A stretch of 64,000 nucleotides of DNA from positions 62,024,406 through 62,088,405 of the forward strand of contig NC_072897.1 in the NCBI RefSeq assembly GCF_027943255.1, given 5' to 3'. This DNA comes from Anastrepha obliqua (Eukaryota > Arthropoda > Insecta > Diptera > Tephritidae). The translations under genes were made by a program, and so were the position numbers. Positions 43,906 through 54,266 of the stretch are shown here, one piece after another (position 1 is the stretch's first letter; the number at the start of each line of letters is the position of its first letter). The notes beneath the pieces are model-generated. The model ran no database searches and had not been told where the DNA came from. It saw only the letters and a program-made list of their open reading frames with translations.

Positions 43906-44884
43906 ACTATTCTATTTAGAAGCCTTCGTTTGTCAATTCATTAACATTTATACACAAAATTTATTTCCGAATCGATAATCTATATTTCAAACATAAGATC
44001 TTGAACCTTACAAAATTGATTGAGAAATAAATTCTTTAATTGAATTTTAATTTATTTTGATTTTATTTAAACCATTTGGATTTTATCCTCTGCTGTGCAC
44101 TGTGCCATATCGATATACATATGAAGGTCTATATAAGGTCCTCTAAATCTGTGAGCACCTATCAGATAAAAAACAAGTGAGTATTTATCAAATTATTATT
44201 ATGCACACCTTTCTATACTCGATATCTGCATTAGCATGTATTGGAAGTGCTGTAAAAGATCTAATGTATTCACTGGCAGACATATAAAAACTGTAATCCC
44301 GATTTAAAACTGTAATTGTATTTTTAAATCTGAACTATCGCTTCCAGCTTCCAACATTGCGTGTGGTAATTCGGCGGCTTTGAATCAAGCGATTATGTTT
44401 GAATAACAAATACAACAGCTCTAGACAATTCACGAACTCTTGGTATGCATCGTTTCAACAGTTTTTAAGAAGGTAAATTTTATTATTTTGTCACTTTATT
44501 TGGGGAGTGTGCGAATAACAACAAATGCCTGTAACTTCGTTTTAATTTTCTCTTTAATTTTGAGTTGATGTTTTGTTTTAACATTTCTTAGCCGAAACTT
44601 AACTAACGGACTATATATATAACTAAAAGTAAATAGGTATTATGTATGTATGTATGTTATATTACGTTAAGTTATATATTTCCTTATATGTACATATGTA
44701 GTGTTATTATAGCATACAACCGTAATTTAAACAGAGAACTTAATATTTAAATGTACCGCTAAATGGAAAAGTTATTGAATTCAATTTTAATAATAATACT
44801 TACAATATGATGAATTAAATTAAATTAACAACTATTCAGTAAAATTACTAACTATAATGGCCTTTGGCGTAACACCGGCCACCT
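43906..44884. other. No recognisable gene
   Basis: AT-rich, with a (TATG)n run near 44640-44655. The 3' LTR of the following minus-strand BEL/Pao copy might have been here but I cannot demonstrate LTR ends. Confidence 0.45.
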
Positions 44885-44901
44885 TGACAAGATTCGTTCC
44901 T

Positions 44902-46200
44902 TCAAGTTTTGTTGGTAGGTAACACGGCGAGCTTGTGAACGGGGAGCTTAATTACGCCCGCCTTGGTTGCCACGTCTGCTAAGCGGTCCTTGCCGTCTTG
45001 GCCTGGCATGATTCCGGGGACGCGGCCGAGCACCCATTGCTGCGTCCTAGACCAGTACAAGGTCGTTGAGCTCGAGGTTGTGCTTCCAATACAACAACTT
45101 GTTCCTCTGTTGGTGGCCCAATAGGTAATTCTTGGACCACAGTCGCCAAAACTGTTGCTTGAGACAGCAAACAAGTTGCCATCTGTGGCAGCAACACATT
45201 GGATCCATCGCCACTTGTGCTAGTGGCAGCGCTCAAAGAGGGCACCCAATTAGTAGGTGCGCTGGTGTTAGGGTCTCTTCATCGTTGGGGTCCTGGGTCA
45301 GTGGTATCAGGGGTCGCAAGTTGAGTATGGCCTCGATCTCGACGAACAGCGTCTGCAGCTCTTCAGCGGTGAGCACCGCGTTGCCGAATGCGCGCACGAG
45401 AAGATGTTTGGCGGACTTCACTGCCACCTCCCATAACCCGCCGAAGTGGGTGGCATAAAAGCGATGGAAAATCCTTCGGCCGTTGCGTCCTTCTCTACTT
45501 CTGTTTGTTGGGCCATGAATGCTTCCCTCAGTTCGCGAAGCTTAGATAATTTGAATCCTGCCGAGTTTAATATTGTAACTACCTCACTTCTAATAAGATC
45601 TAGAGATTCGAATTTCTTGGATCTTGTAAGCAGATCGTCGACATAAAAATATCTTTTTATGGCCTTTGAACCGAGTGGATACATATTTGTATTGGCATCG
45701 CTGAGCATTTGTAAACACCGTGTAGCGGGAAATGGAGCAGGCGCCGTATGTTACGGTGTTAAGTCGAAAGATTTGAAGTGGCTCAGAGGGGTGCCGTATC
45801 CACACTACAAGCAGGAAGTTTGAGTCCTCTGAACAACGGAGACTATATTTGTTAGATCTTCTGCACTATGGCATAATGTGCTACTGATTGTGGGAGGAGG
45901 ACGTTGGTTGAAGCCATATTAGCCGAACACAACCCAGCCGAACACAACTGGCTTACAAAAATGTTTCAGCATCCAACAGAAGATCTAATTTTCCAGCCAT
46001 TAATATTAAGGTTACGGTCTGGATGGCTGGCTGAAATGGATCGCATTACCCAAAATTCTGCCGAAAACTCGTAATCACTGACCCACGATTTCACAAACGT
46101 ATTTAATCTCGTCCTTACGTTTTTGGTTGCATTTTCGATGCCGAGAATATTAAAATCGTACTTTCGTGACGAATTCGTAATTTACTACTGCTGTAGCCAC
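44902..46200 (-). pseudogene. BEL/Pao pol remnant (protease scraps, RT palm, integrase)
   Basis: RT near 45810-45570: 'RHPSEPLQIFRLNTVTYGAC', 'MLSDANTNMYPLGS', 'IKRYFYVDDLLTRSKKFESL' (YVDD palm), 'VVTILNSAGFKLSKLREL'. A deletion then joins directly to the integrase region: 'MAVKSAKHLLVRAFGNAVLT', 'LFVEIEAILNLRPLIPLTQD', 'EETLTPAHLLIGCPL', and the C-terminal 'TQQWVLGRVPGIMPGQDGKD' and 'GVIKLPVHKLAVLPTN'. RNase H and the integrase catalytic Asps are gone. Several frameshifts. Confidence 0.75.
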
Positions 46201-46259
46201 CTTAACGCGATCTGGCGCACTCGTCGTGTGCATAGTAGGCGAGGTCAACAGTTGTGGTG

Positions 46260-47220
46260 CAGTTGGAAGGATACAAGGTACTGGTGCAGCAACGTGTGAT
46301 ACGAAGGGTTGCAAACACGATATCGATCTGCTTTGCTTTTTGAAACTGAGTGGCCCTTTCGGAAATAATTTGTGCATAAGGAGACAGATTTTGTAAACTC
46401 AAATCTCTGCTGAGCAGAATATTATGATCCTTTCATTTACAGTGTGGACACACCGGCTGTTTTATGTTTGAAACCACTAAGGCAGATTTTGTCCTTTCCG
46501 CATGCAGGTGGGGTTTCTGTATGATGTGACTGATTGACGGCTTTAGCCTCGACGTTGAAGCTTCATCGGATAGATGCCTGTAGCGTTTATTTAATGCTGC
46601 CTCACACTCTCGTCACAATGGCAACTTACCATAATCCAACTGTTCTTCCCACTTCGACCGAGTAACGGGGACAACTTTCGACATTACCAGATGAATTATA
46701 ATAGCGTTTGTTATCTTTTTCTCGTCACCCACCAGCAGCAACGAGTCGTGAGCAGCTGACACAGTATCAATCATTGTGCGTAATGAAAGTGCAGAAAGCT
46801 TTGGGATAGTTGGCAGCTCGAAAAGTTTGAAAACTCTGTCGAAATACTATATACTAAGCATTTATTATCATACACTTTTTTGAGACTAGCCAACGCCTTC
46901 GGATAATGTTCGTCCGACATTTGGAAGGCCTTTACCATTCCCAAAGGAACTAAACCCTCAAACCGAGGTTTGCTGGTTTTCGCAACAGTTCGATGGCGCT
47001 TTAATGATTTCAATACCAGCAACTCTCTACTTGGAGAGAGACTTGGGATTGCTGTCTTCGGCTTGCTCATTGAGAATATGCTCAATGTCCACAGAAGCGA
47101 AAAAATATCTGTGAGAATTTGAGGTTGAAAAAACGAAAACGGAAGAGTGGCTGAATAGCCTTCACAAGTCAGAATCAGAAAAACGGAAAATAGCTGTTGG
47201 AAAAAGGCTGTGGTCAAGCC
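46260..47220 (-). pseudogene. BEL/Pao gag remnant
   Basis: From 47217: 'GLVPLGMVKAFQMSDEHYPK' and 'ALASLKKVYDNKCLVYS' correspond to the BEL gag core ('AFQ.....Y..AL..L...YG....'). After a decayed stretch, near 46400-46270, 'LCTNYFRKGHSVSKSKADRY' and 'VCNPSYHTLLH' match the BEL gag zinc finger and following motif, with several cysteines replaced. Not functional. Confidence 0.65.
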
Positions 47221-47419
47221 ACGAAAAGATGAGCAAACACAGTAGCATAGTACGAAAATTCTTCCACAAATTTGCGAAAAATCGAATTTCGTTTAATTGA
47301 ACTTGGTGTTCGAAAAAAAGGTATTCATTTTATTTTACCCTTGTTTCACTTTGGCGGAGTATGATACATGCACATATACATGATATGTATGCGGACTTAA
47401 CCACTCCATCGCCTCGCTG

Positions 47420-48560
47420 CTCTGCTTTTTCCCCTCGGTATTACCAGTTAAGATATTCCTTCGAGGGGGCAGGATGTGTTGATTCACTCATTTGTCTGCG
47501 CTCGTTGTCATCATGTCTCAGCCTTCGCGGAATTGTTGAGGCTACGTTACAACCATTGTTCCACGTTTCTTCAGATTCTAGCATATATTGTACCAGGCTA
47601 GCAGCTGTCAAGCGCTCGCCGATATTTGAGCGCCACATGCTTCGTTCCCCATCAAATCTTGATCATTCTAACAGGGTATGCTCAGGCGTTTGATGATCTT
47701 TTTTTTTTGGCAGTATAGGCAAAATGGGGAGTCTGTGCGCTTGTATTTGCACAAATACTGCCTGAAACAGCCATGCCCAGTTAAAAACTGTGTCAGGATG
47801 AAGGTAACATTTCCATGTGTCTCCCGGATCTATTTTTGTATGTCAGGGATCATAGTGAAAGTGGTGCTTTCCTTCCCAATAACGTTCCATTTGGTCTGCC
47901 AGTTTTGCAGAGCGGTATCATCGATTCTCTGTAGCGCGTCCCTCAGTGAGGCTTTGTCACCAGATACCCACGCGGTTTTTGCATGCTGGTATTTTTGTTT
48001 CATGCATTTTACCTTTATATCGAGGGGATTTTTTCTGCTACTACCCCTGCAGCTTCGTCAGATATGGTCCTATAGCCTCTAATTATTCTGACATTGCATA
48101 ATCTGTATACACGTTTAGCCTGTCTCAAGTTGCTGGGATATTTCACTACGTCGCCCCACACTTCCACAGCGTAAAACAGGATCGAGTTGCAGACGCTTGC
48201 TAACAATTGGGCATCAGTCGCGATAAAGCCGCGCAAGATTTTGCAGCTTTGGAGCTTGCGTATTCCAGATGCTTTTTATTATAAAACAGAGCCTTCTGTC
48301 GATCGTTACCCCTAAATAATTTATGGTGTCTGTTGATGTTATATTGCGACCACCGACTTTTATTTGAAGGTTTTCAACTTTTCACCTAGAACTTATGAGA
48401 AACAGTTCGGTCTTATGGTCTGCTAGTCTTAGCCTAGACGATTATAACCATTGGTTAATTTTATTGATGGTGTCCTCTACCCTTCGTGAGACCTCTATTA
48501 CCGTTTGCCCTACGACTACCACAGATAGGTCATATGCGTACCCAACAATGCGGGCTTGTT
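47420..48560 (-). pseudogene. R1-clade RT palm to C-terminus fragment
   Basis: Minus strand from 48560: 'GYAYDLSVVVVGQTV' (palm; family YADD, here the third position is Tyr), 'KVGGRNITSTDTINYLGVTI', 'SICNSILFYAVEVWGD'-type text at 48170, 'VYRLCNVRIIRGYRTISDEA', 'FILTQFLTGHGCFRQYLCKY', a zinc motif in 'SPFCLYCQKK', and the tail 'LVQYMLESEETWNN'. These follow the order of the other two R1-clade copies. Broken by frameshifts; the 5' part is missing. Confidence 0.74.
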
Positions 48561-48569
48561 CGTGCTGTT

Positions 48570-48924
48570 TAACGCGTAGCACTCACACATATGGGAGTGC
48601 CTACATATGTTTCTGTATGTATGTATGTATATATAAGTGAACGCTGCATACGCTGCAAGCGACTCGTTGCACGCGCATCCGCTTGATTGCAATTATGCTG
48701 ACGCTATGTCTGTTTATTTACCGTGTGATCTATTTCACAACGAAATTCCAGGAACGAGATCACGCGGCAAAGCAGGTGACATTCTCAATTTGGCTATGCT
48801 TTTGGGTTATGCTTAGAATTAAGAAAGTATTGTAAGTCAGTTTTAGTTAAAGGCTCAAATAAAGAAGTCGGAGTTCGCTCGGCAATTATTTTTAAAAACG
48901 CAACCCAACGGGTAAAGTTTTAAT
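48570..48924 (+). repeat. 5' LTR (approximate left boundary)
   Basis: Contains 'tatatataagtgaacg' (TATA-like) near 48628, polyadenylation signal 'aataaa' at 48858-48863, and ends just before the primer binding site at 48925. The left end is not fixed because no 3' LTR is present for comparison; a (TATG)n run lies near it. Confidence 0.6.
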
Positions 48925-48942
48925 TGGCGCCCGAGCAGGGAC
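48925..48942 (+). promoter_or_regulatory. Primer binding site, tRNA-Lys type
   Basis: 'tggcgcccgagcagggac', 18 bases, differs at one position from the well-known tRNA-Lys primer site of lentiviruses (from memory). It marks the end of the LTR and the start of minus-strand DNA synthesis. Confidence 0.82.
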
Positions 48943-49715
48943 CCAACGGGATAACAACATACGCGAGTCGTTGATAGTTTAGTGCTACTTCGTGCGATTA
49001 AAAGAAAAATTATTAAAATAATAATAAAAGATAATATTAAATTAAAAAGAATCCGTTGATCCCATTTCGTGACGAGTCTACGCGAGTGCAAAAGTAAACA
49101 CGCTGTAAGAGTAAAGAAGGAGGCCCCCAAGTAGCTGCCTACGCAGAGGAAAAGGACGGCATAAATTGCCAGCCGCTCTACCAGACCGTCTACAAAAATC
49201 AGCCGTCTATCAGGACCTGCCGAAAAAGGAAGGACATCATGAAATGTTCCAGTTTCCTGTCCTTAATGTAAGTTAGTGCATAAGAAAGTGAAAAAATTAA
49301 GAAAAGAAAGTGAATTCTAAAATAATAAAAAAAAAGATATTACGATATTAAAATTTAAAAGAAAATTAAGAAAGAAATTTTAAAGAGACTTAAATAAAAA
49401 AAAATATTATTAAATTTAATCAAGGAAACTAAAAGACTGAAATTGAAATAAAATATTAAATCTTTTCAAAAGGGAATCGTATAGTAAAGAAAGTCAAATA
49501 TATTAAAATCCATTAAAAGATTTGAATATTAAGAAAGTTAAATAAATATATACAAAAGAAAATTTAAGAAAGGAAATCGAATACTAAAGAATATTACAGA
49601 TTATCAAAAGAAATTTAGATTTAAAATTTAATATTAATAAAATATTAATAATTAAAAATTAATACTAATAATTGGAAAGTATTATTAATAAGTGAAAATT
49701 AGTAAAAGTGGAAAA
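48943..49715 (+). other. A-rich provirus leader with candidate splice donor
   Basis: Non-coding leader, strongly A-rich from 49280. An ATG at 49239 is followed by ten codons and a consensus donor 'aat|gtaagt' (GT at 49268-49269). In errantiviruses the env mRNA is spliced from the leader, so this could be the env donor and might supply the start codon; that is inference. Confidence 0.5.
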
Positions 49716-51086
49716 TGTCTAACACTAACAATTTAATCAGGCCCCCAGTTTAAAACACAAATACAACACCACCTCCTGTCCCTAACATCCCTAACATCCC
49801 GGAATGTTGACGGATGTAGTGACCAGAGTGGTTAGTAATATCTTTCAATGAGAAGGAAGAAACATCGTACAGGCCGCGCTGAATCCAAACTCCAAATTTT
49901 CCGACTTCTCTGACGTTACCATAGATCCAAGTCATTCGAATAATGTCTCGGATCTAGACAAAATCTCGGACGTTGTCCGATGCATTAGAGAGTTCTCAGG
50001 GCAACCAGGAGAGTTTAACTCCTGGAAGAAAAGTATAGATCGAGTTCTTCAGATCTAAGAGCCCCAAAGAGGAAGCCCCAAATATTATGGTATACTTAAT
50101 GTCGTACGAAACAAGATCGTGGGTAATGCAGACATTGCCCTCGAGTCGTACAATACCCCTTTGGAGTGGAAGGCCATTTCAAAATGCCTCACCCTTCACT
50201 ACGCGGACAAACGCGATTTAGGTACCCTTGAGTACCAGATGACCTCTTTGGTGCAGGGTAGCCTCACCATCCAAGAGTTCTACCAACAGGTATATTCTCA
50301 CCTGTCGCTTATATTAAATAAAATTGGATGCATCGACGCCGGTCCAGAATCAATGCATCTCTTAACTCGAACGTACCGAGACAAAGCTCTTGATACTTTC
50401 ATTCGAGGCTTAAAAGGCGATTGCCGAGACTCCTCGGTATAAGAGAACCGGCAGACCTTCCTCAGGCACTCCATCTCTGCCTGAAATTGGAGAACCAAAA
50501 CTATCGTTCTGATTATGCTATGTACGACCAAAATAGAAGGATGCATGATCCTCGTCCTCCACTTCCACCAAGGAAGTTTAATATGCCGCCGCCGCGACAA
50601 AACAGAGAATTCTACCCTGAATTGGCATATTTACCACAGCCTCGCGTAAACCTTTCCGGTCCATACAGACCCAACATATTTGATAATCCGCCGCAGCTCA
50701 GGCAAATGAACAATCTGCCGCAGTTCAGACAAATGAACAATCCGCCGCCGCGACCGTTTCCCAAGCCACAGCCAAGGCCAGAGCCTATGGATGTTGATAC
50801 ATCCATGCGTACGCATAACATAAACTATATGAACAAACCAAAACCAAATGAATTTGTGGGAAAAAGACCCACAACTGGCAATCCGCTACCGCTACAAAAA
50901 ATGCAGAGAAACTTTCACATAGATTCAGAAACCTATAACGAAGAACAGGTAACTCCACCTGAGCAATACTACATTGACCAAAACGATCCCGAAGATTTCC
51001 AAAAAAATTCCGACGATTTCCAATATAACATCGATAATAGCGACAAAGACTATTTGCACACTAGTGACATACATTTTTTAGGCTAA
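49716..51086 (+). pseudogene. Errantivirus gag, broken
   Basis: The ATG 'atgtctaacactaacaattt' opens a decayed N-terminus with stops. From about 49950 the capsid-like text is clear: 'DVVRCIREFSGQPGEFNSWK', '[20 protein letters not shown]', '[18 protein letters not shown]', '[17 protein letters not shown]', '[11 protein letters not shown]'. A frameshift near 50430 leads to the open C-terminal 50421-51086, which is Pro/Asn/Gln-rich ('RPPLPPRKFNMPPPRQN') with three 'P.QFRQMNN'-like repeats near 50685-50750, and an acidic tail. No CCHC knuckle, as is usual for gypsy-type errantiviruses. A slippery heptamer lies at its end. Confidence 0.75.
51074..51080 (+). promoter_or_regulatory. Candidate -1 ribosomal frameshift site (TTTTTTA)
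   Basis: T TTT TTA sits in the gag frame (codons xxT TTT TTA), six bases before the gag stop at 51084-51086, and pol is open in the -1 frame from upstream of 51083. This matches the classic slippery heptamer used for gag-pol expression. Confidence 0.7.
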
Positions 51087-54000
51087 CGCACTCTTCGCTA
51101 CCGTACATTCAGTGCAAGACGGAGAGTGGAGACATTCTCAAACTATTAATAGACACCGGATCTATAAAAAATTACATTCAACCGAACTTTGTAAAAAAGG
51201 CAATACCTAACGAAAAAGTTTTCTACGCAAAGTCAATAGCAGGAGACGTAAAGGTCACCCAACATACATACGTTAATCTTTTTAATCTCAGGGACATTAA
51301 CCTTAAATTTTTTATACTCCCAACTTTGAAATCGTTCCATGGTATACTTGGCAACGATAGCCTAACGAGAGCACTAAATGCAGTTATTTATACGAGAAGC
51401 AGTCTCGTAACTATAGGAAACACCATTAAAATTAAAATGAAACAATTAATTTCAAAAACCGTCAACACAATCAGCATTAAAGATGACCATATGACACAAG
51501 AACAGAAATACTCGCTAAGAAATTTAGCAAATAAATTCCCAAATCTTTTCGCAGAACCAGATACAAAACTCACTTATACAACCAAAGTAATAGGCGAAAT
51601 TCGAACTATGACCGATATACCCGCTATTATTCTTACCCAACTTCCCTAAAATCGGAAGTAGAGACCCAAATTCAAGAAATGTTAAAAAATGGCATAATAA
51701 GATCATCTAGATCTCCATACAATTCCCCCGTATGGATTGTGCCAAAAAACACGATTCCGCAGGAAATAAGCAATACAGAGTTGTTGTTGACTACCGAAAG
51801 CTGAATGAGCAAACTATCGCAGATAGATACCCGATCCCAGAGATCAACTAGGGAAAAACAAGTTCTTTTCCGTGCTGGACTTAAAGAGTGGGTTTCATCA
51901 GATCCCTCTTAAAGCATCAGACATTGAAAAAACAGGTTTTTCAATAAGTAATGGTAAATACGAGTTCACTCGGTTATCTTTTGGCTTAAAAAATGCCCCT
52001 TCAATTTTTCAGAGGGCACTTGATGATATACTACATGATCGTATAGCCAAAATATGTTTTGTTTACATCGACGATATAATCATTATCAGCAAGACTGAAA
52101 GCGACCATATCCGTCATCTAGAATCAATCTTCAAGACGCTTCAAGAAGCGAACATGAAAGTGCAACTTGATAAGTGTAATTTAAAAAAAAAATCCGTCGA
52201 ATTCTTAGGATTCATAATCTCTTCAGAAGGAGTTAAACCAAATCCGGCAAAGGTTGATGCAATTAAAAGGATACCGTATCGTAAAACTTTAAAAGAATTG
52301 CGCTCATTCTTAGGTCTATCAGGGTATTACCGTCGCTTTGTATGTGATTATGCAAGGCTCGCTAAACCTCTGACATCCCTTTTAAGAGGGGAGGAAGGAC
52401 AAATGTCCAAAAATCAATCCTCAAAAGTTAAAATTAACTTAAACGCCGATGCAATCGAAGCATTTCATAAATTGAAAACAGCCCTCACCTCGGAGGACTT
52501 GATATTAGCCTATCCGAATTTCGAAAAGGAATTCACGCTAACAACTGATGCGTCTAATTATGCAATAGGTGCGGTACTGTCACAAGATGACAATTACGTT
52601 ATATCCAGAACGTTAAGCGAAACTGAGGAAAACTACGCCGCAAACGAAAAGGAAATGCTGGCAATTATTTGGTATCTGAATACGTTAAGAAATTTCTTAT
52701 ACGGTAGATCAAAGGTAAAAATTTACACCGATCATCAACCGCTCACCTATGCTCTGAGCAACAAAAATAATAATAGTAAGATGAAACGGTGGAAGGCGAT
52801 TCTTTAAGAATATAATTTCGAACTGCATTATAAGCCAGGAAAGGCTAACGTCGTCGCAGATGCTCTATCGAGAATTCCGCAAACGGAACAATTAAATCCC
52901 TTAACGGTAACGCAACACAGTGATGAGAGCTCTTTCCACAACTTAATCCACAGCGTTGATGCACCAATAAACGTATTTAAAAATCAAATCTTTCTTACAA
53001 CAAACAATATTTCGACGTACCAATTTAAAATTGTTTTCCGACTTTCCACAGATACATAATCACCGAGCCATATTACGATTCAAACAAAATAATACAAGTT
53101 CTCAAACGCTATCTGAACCCATCAGTAATTAACAGTATAAAGACAGACGAACGAACAATGGGACTAATACAAGACATTTACCCACAATATTTCAACAATT
53201 GCAAAGTCAGATTTACACAAACAAGTAGAAGATATTACAGATGAACAATTGCAAGAAGTTATTATAATCCGAACACACAGACGAGCACATAGAAACTGTA
53301 GAGAAAACAAAATCCAAGTAATATAAAAATACTATTTCCCCTCCATGACTCAAAAAATAAATAACATTATAAAAAAGTGCACAGTATGCATAGAAAACAA
53401 ATATGACCGCCACCCTAGGAAACAGGAAATTCAAGCCACCCCTATTTCACAATATCCAGGTCAATTAGTCCACATAGACATTTTTCTAACTGACAAAAAA
53501 GTATTTTCTAATTATGCAATTGCGAAAATAGTTAAATCCAGAGCAACTGAGGACATTAGACAACACTTGAGGGATATTCTTTTCTCCCTAGTACCCGAGA
53601 AACTGATAATAGACAATGAAAAATCATTCAATTCATCCTCCATAAATTTCATGATCGAAAATGAATTCGGCATTAAAATCTTTCGCACACCAACGTACAC
53701 AAGCTGTGTAAATGGCCAAATTGAATGCTTCCATTCTACCCTCCAAGATATTATACGATGCCTCAAAACAGAGAAGACACACCGAACATTTAATGAACTC
53801 CTGGAAAAATCAGTTAAAGAATACAGTTTTTCAGTACACTCAACAACAGGAAAGAAACGGGTGGAAATATTCTTTGGCAGAAGGGTTAGTAGTGACCCAA
53901 ATTTACTTGAAAAAGATCGACAGGAAACGATAAAAAAATTACAGGACAAACAAGAAGCAGACCTCAACTACCACAATAAAAATAAAGAACCACCCAAAGC

Positions 54001-54160
54001 ATATGCTGTAGGAGAAACCATATAGGTATGTCAGGATAAACAAGAGACTTGGCAATAAATTAACCCCAAGATATAGAAAAGAAATAGTTGCCCAAGCCAA
54101 AAACACCACAGTTTTAACACAATCTAGAAAAACCATTCATAAAAGCTATATCAAAACATG
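51083..54160 (+). pseudogene. Errantivirus pol: protease, RT, RNase H, integrase; broken
   Basis: Protease: 'LKLLIDTGSIKNYI' (DTG active site), 51083-51649 open. A frameshift follows; RT N-terminus near 51660-51790 with '[20 protein letters not shown]'; a stop at about 51850. 51872-52807 is open for 311 codons: 'LDLKSGFHQIPLKASDIEKT' (first Asp), 'SFGLKNAPSIFQRALDDIL', palm 'VYIDDIIIIS', RNase H 'FTLTTDASNYAIGAVLSQ' and 'KVKIYTDHQPLTYALS'. A stop at 52805 precedes 'HYKPGKANVVADALSRIP'. Integrase: 'HRRAHRN' and 'KKCTVCIENK' (HHCC), 'QLVHIDIFLTD' (Asp), 'LIIDNEKSFNS' (Asp), 'NGQIECFHSTLQDIIRC' (Glu). The C-terminus shifts frame and ends at 54160. Confidence 0.85.
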
Positions 54161-54169
54161 AAGGACATA

Positions 54170-54187
54170 GGTTAGGTTAGGTTATGG
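54170..54187 (-). repeat. Short tandem-repeat tail of element I (TTAGG units)
   Basis: Plus strand 'ggttaggttaggttatgg', that is about three TTAGG units (CCTAA on the element strand). LOA-type elements end in short tandem repeats instead of poly(A); here the unit happens to equal the canonical insect telomere repeat, which Diptera have lost. Confidence 0.75.
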
Positions 54188-54266
54188 TGGTAGTCGGTCT
54201 GCACGACCAACTCACTTAGACCTTACAGGTCCGTTGTGATACCACTGTGCTACACGGGAACCTCAT

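Larger units (their letters stand above)
44885..47220 (-). mobile_element. BEL/Pao LTR retrotransposon remnant
   Basis: Minus-strand gag, zinc finger, protease-like scraps, RT and integrase in the usual BEL order but heavily deleted (2.3 kb versus 5-6 kb of coding in intact members). No LTRs were identified. Confidence 0.7.

Noticed and set aside
54170..54187. Telomere or interstitial telomeric array
   Set aside because: Only about three TTAGG units, located precisely at a LINE 3' end next to its target-site duplication.
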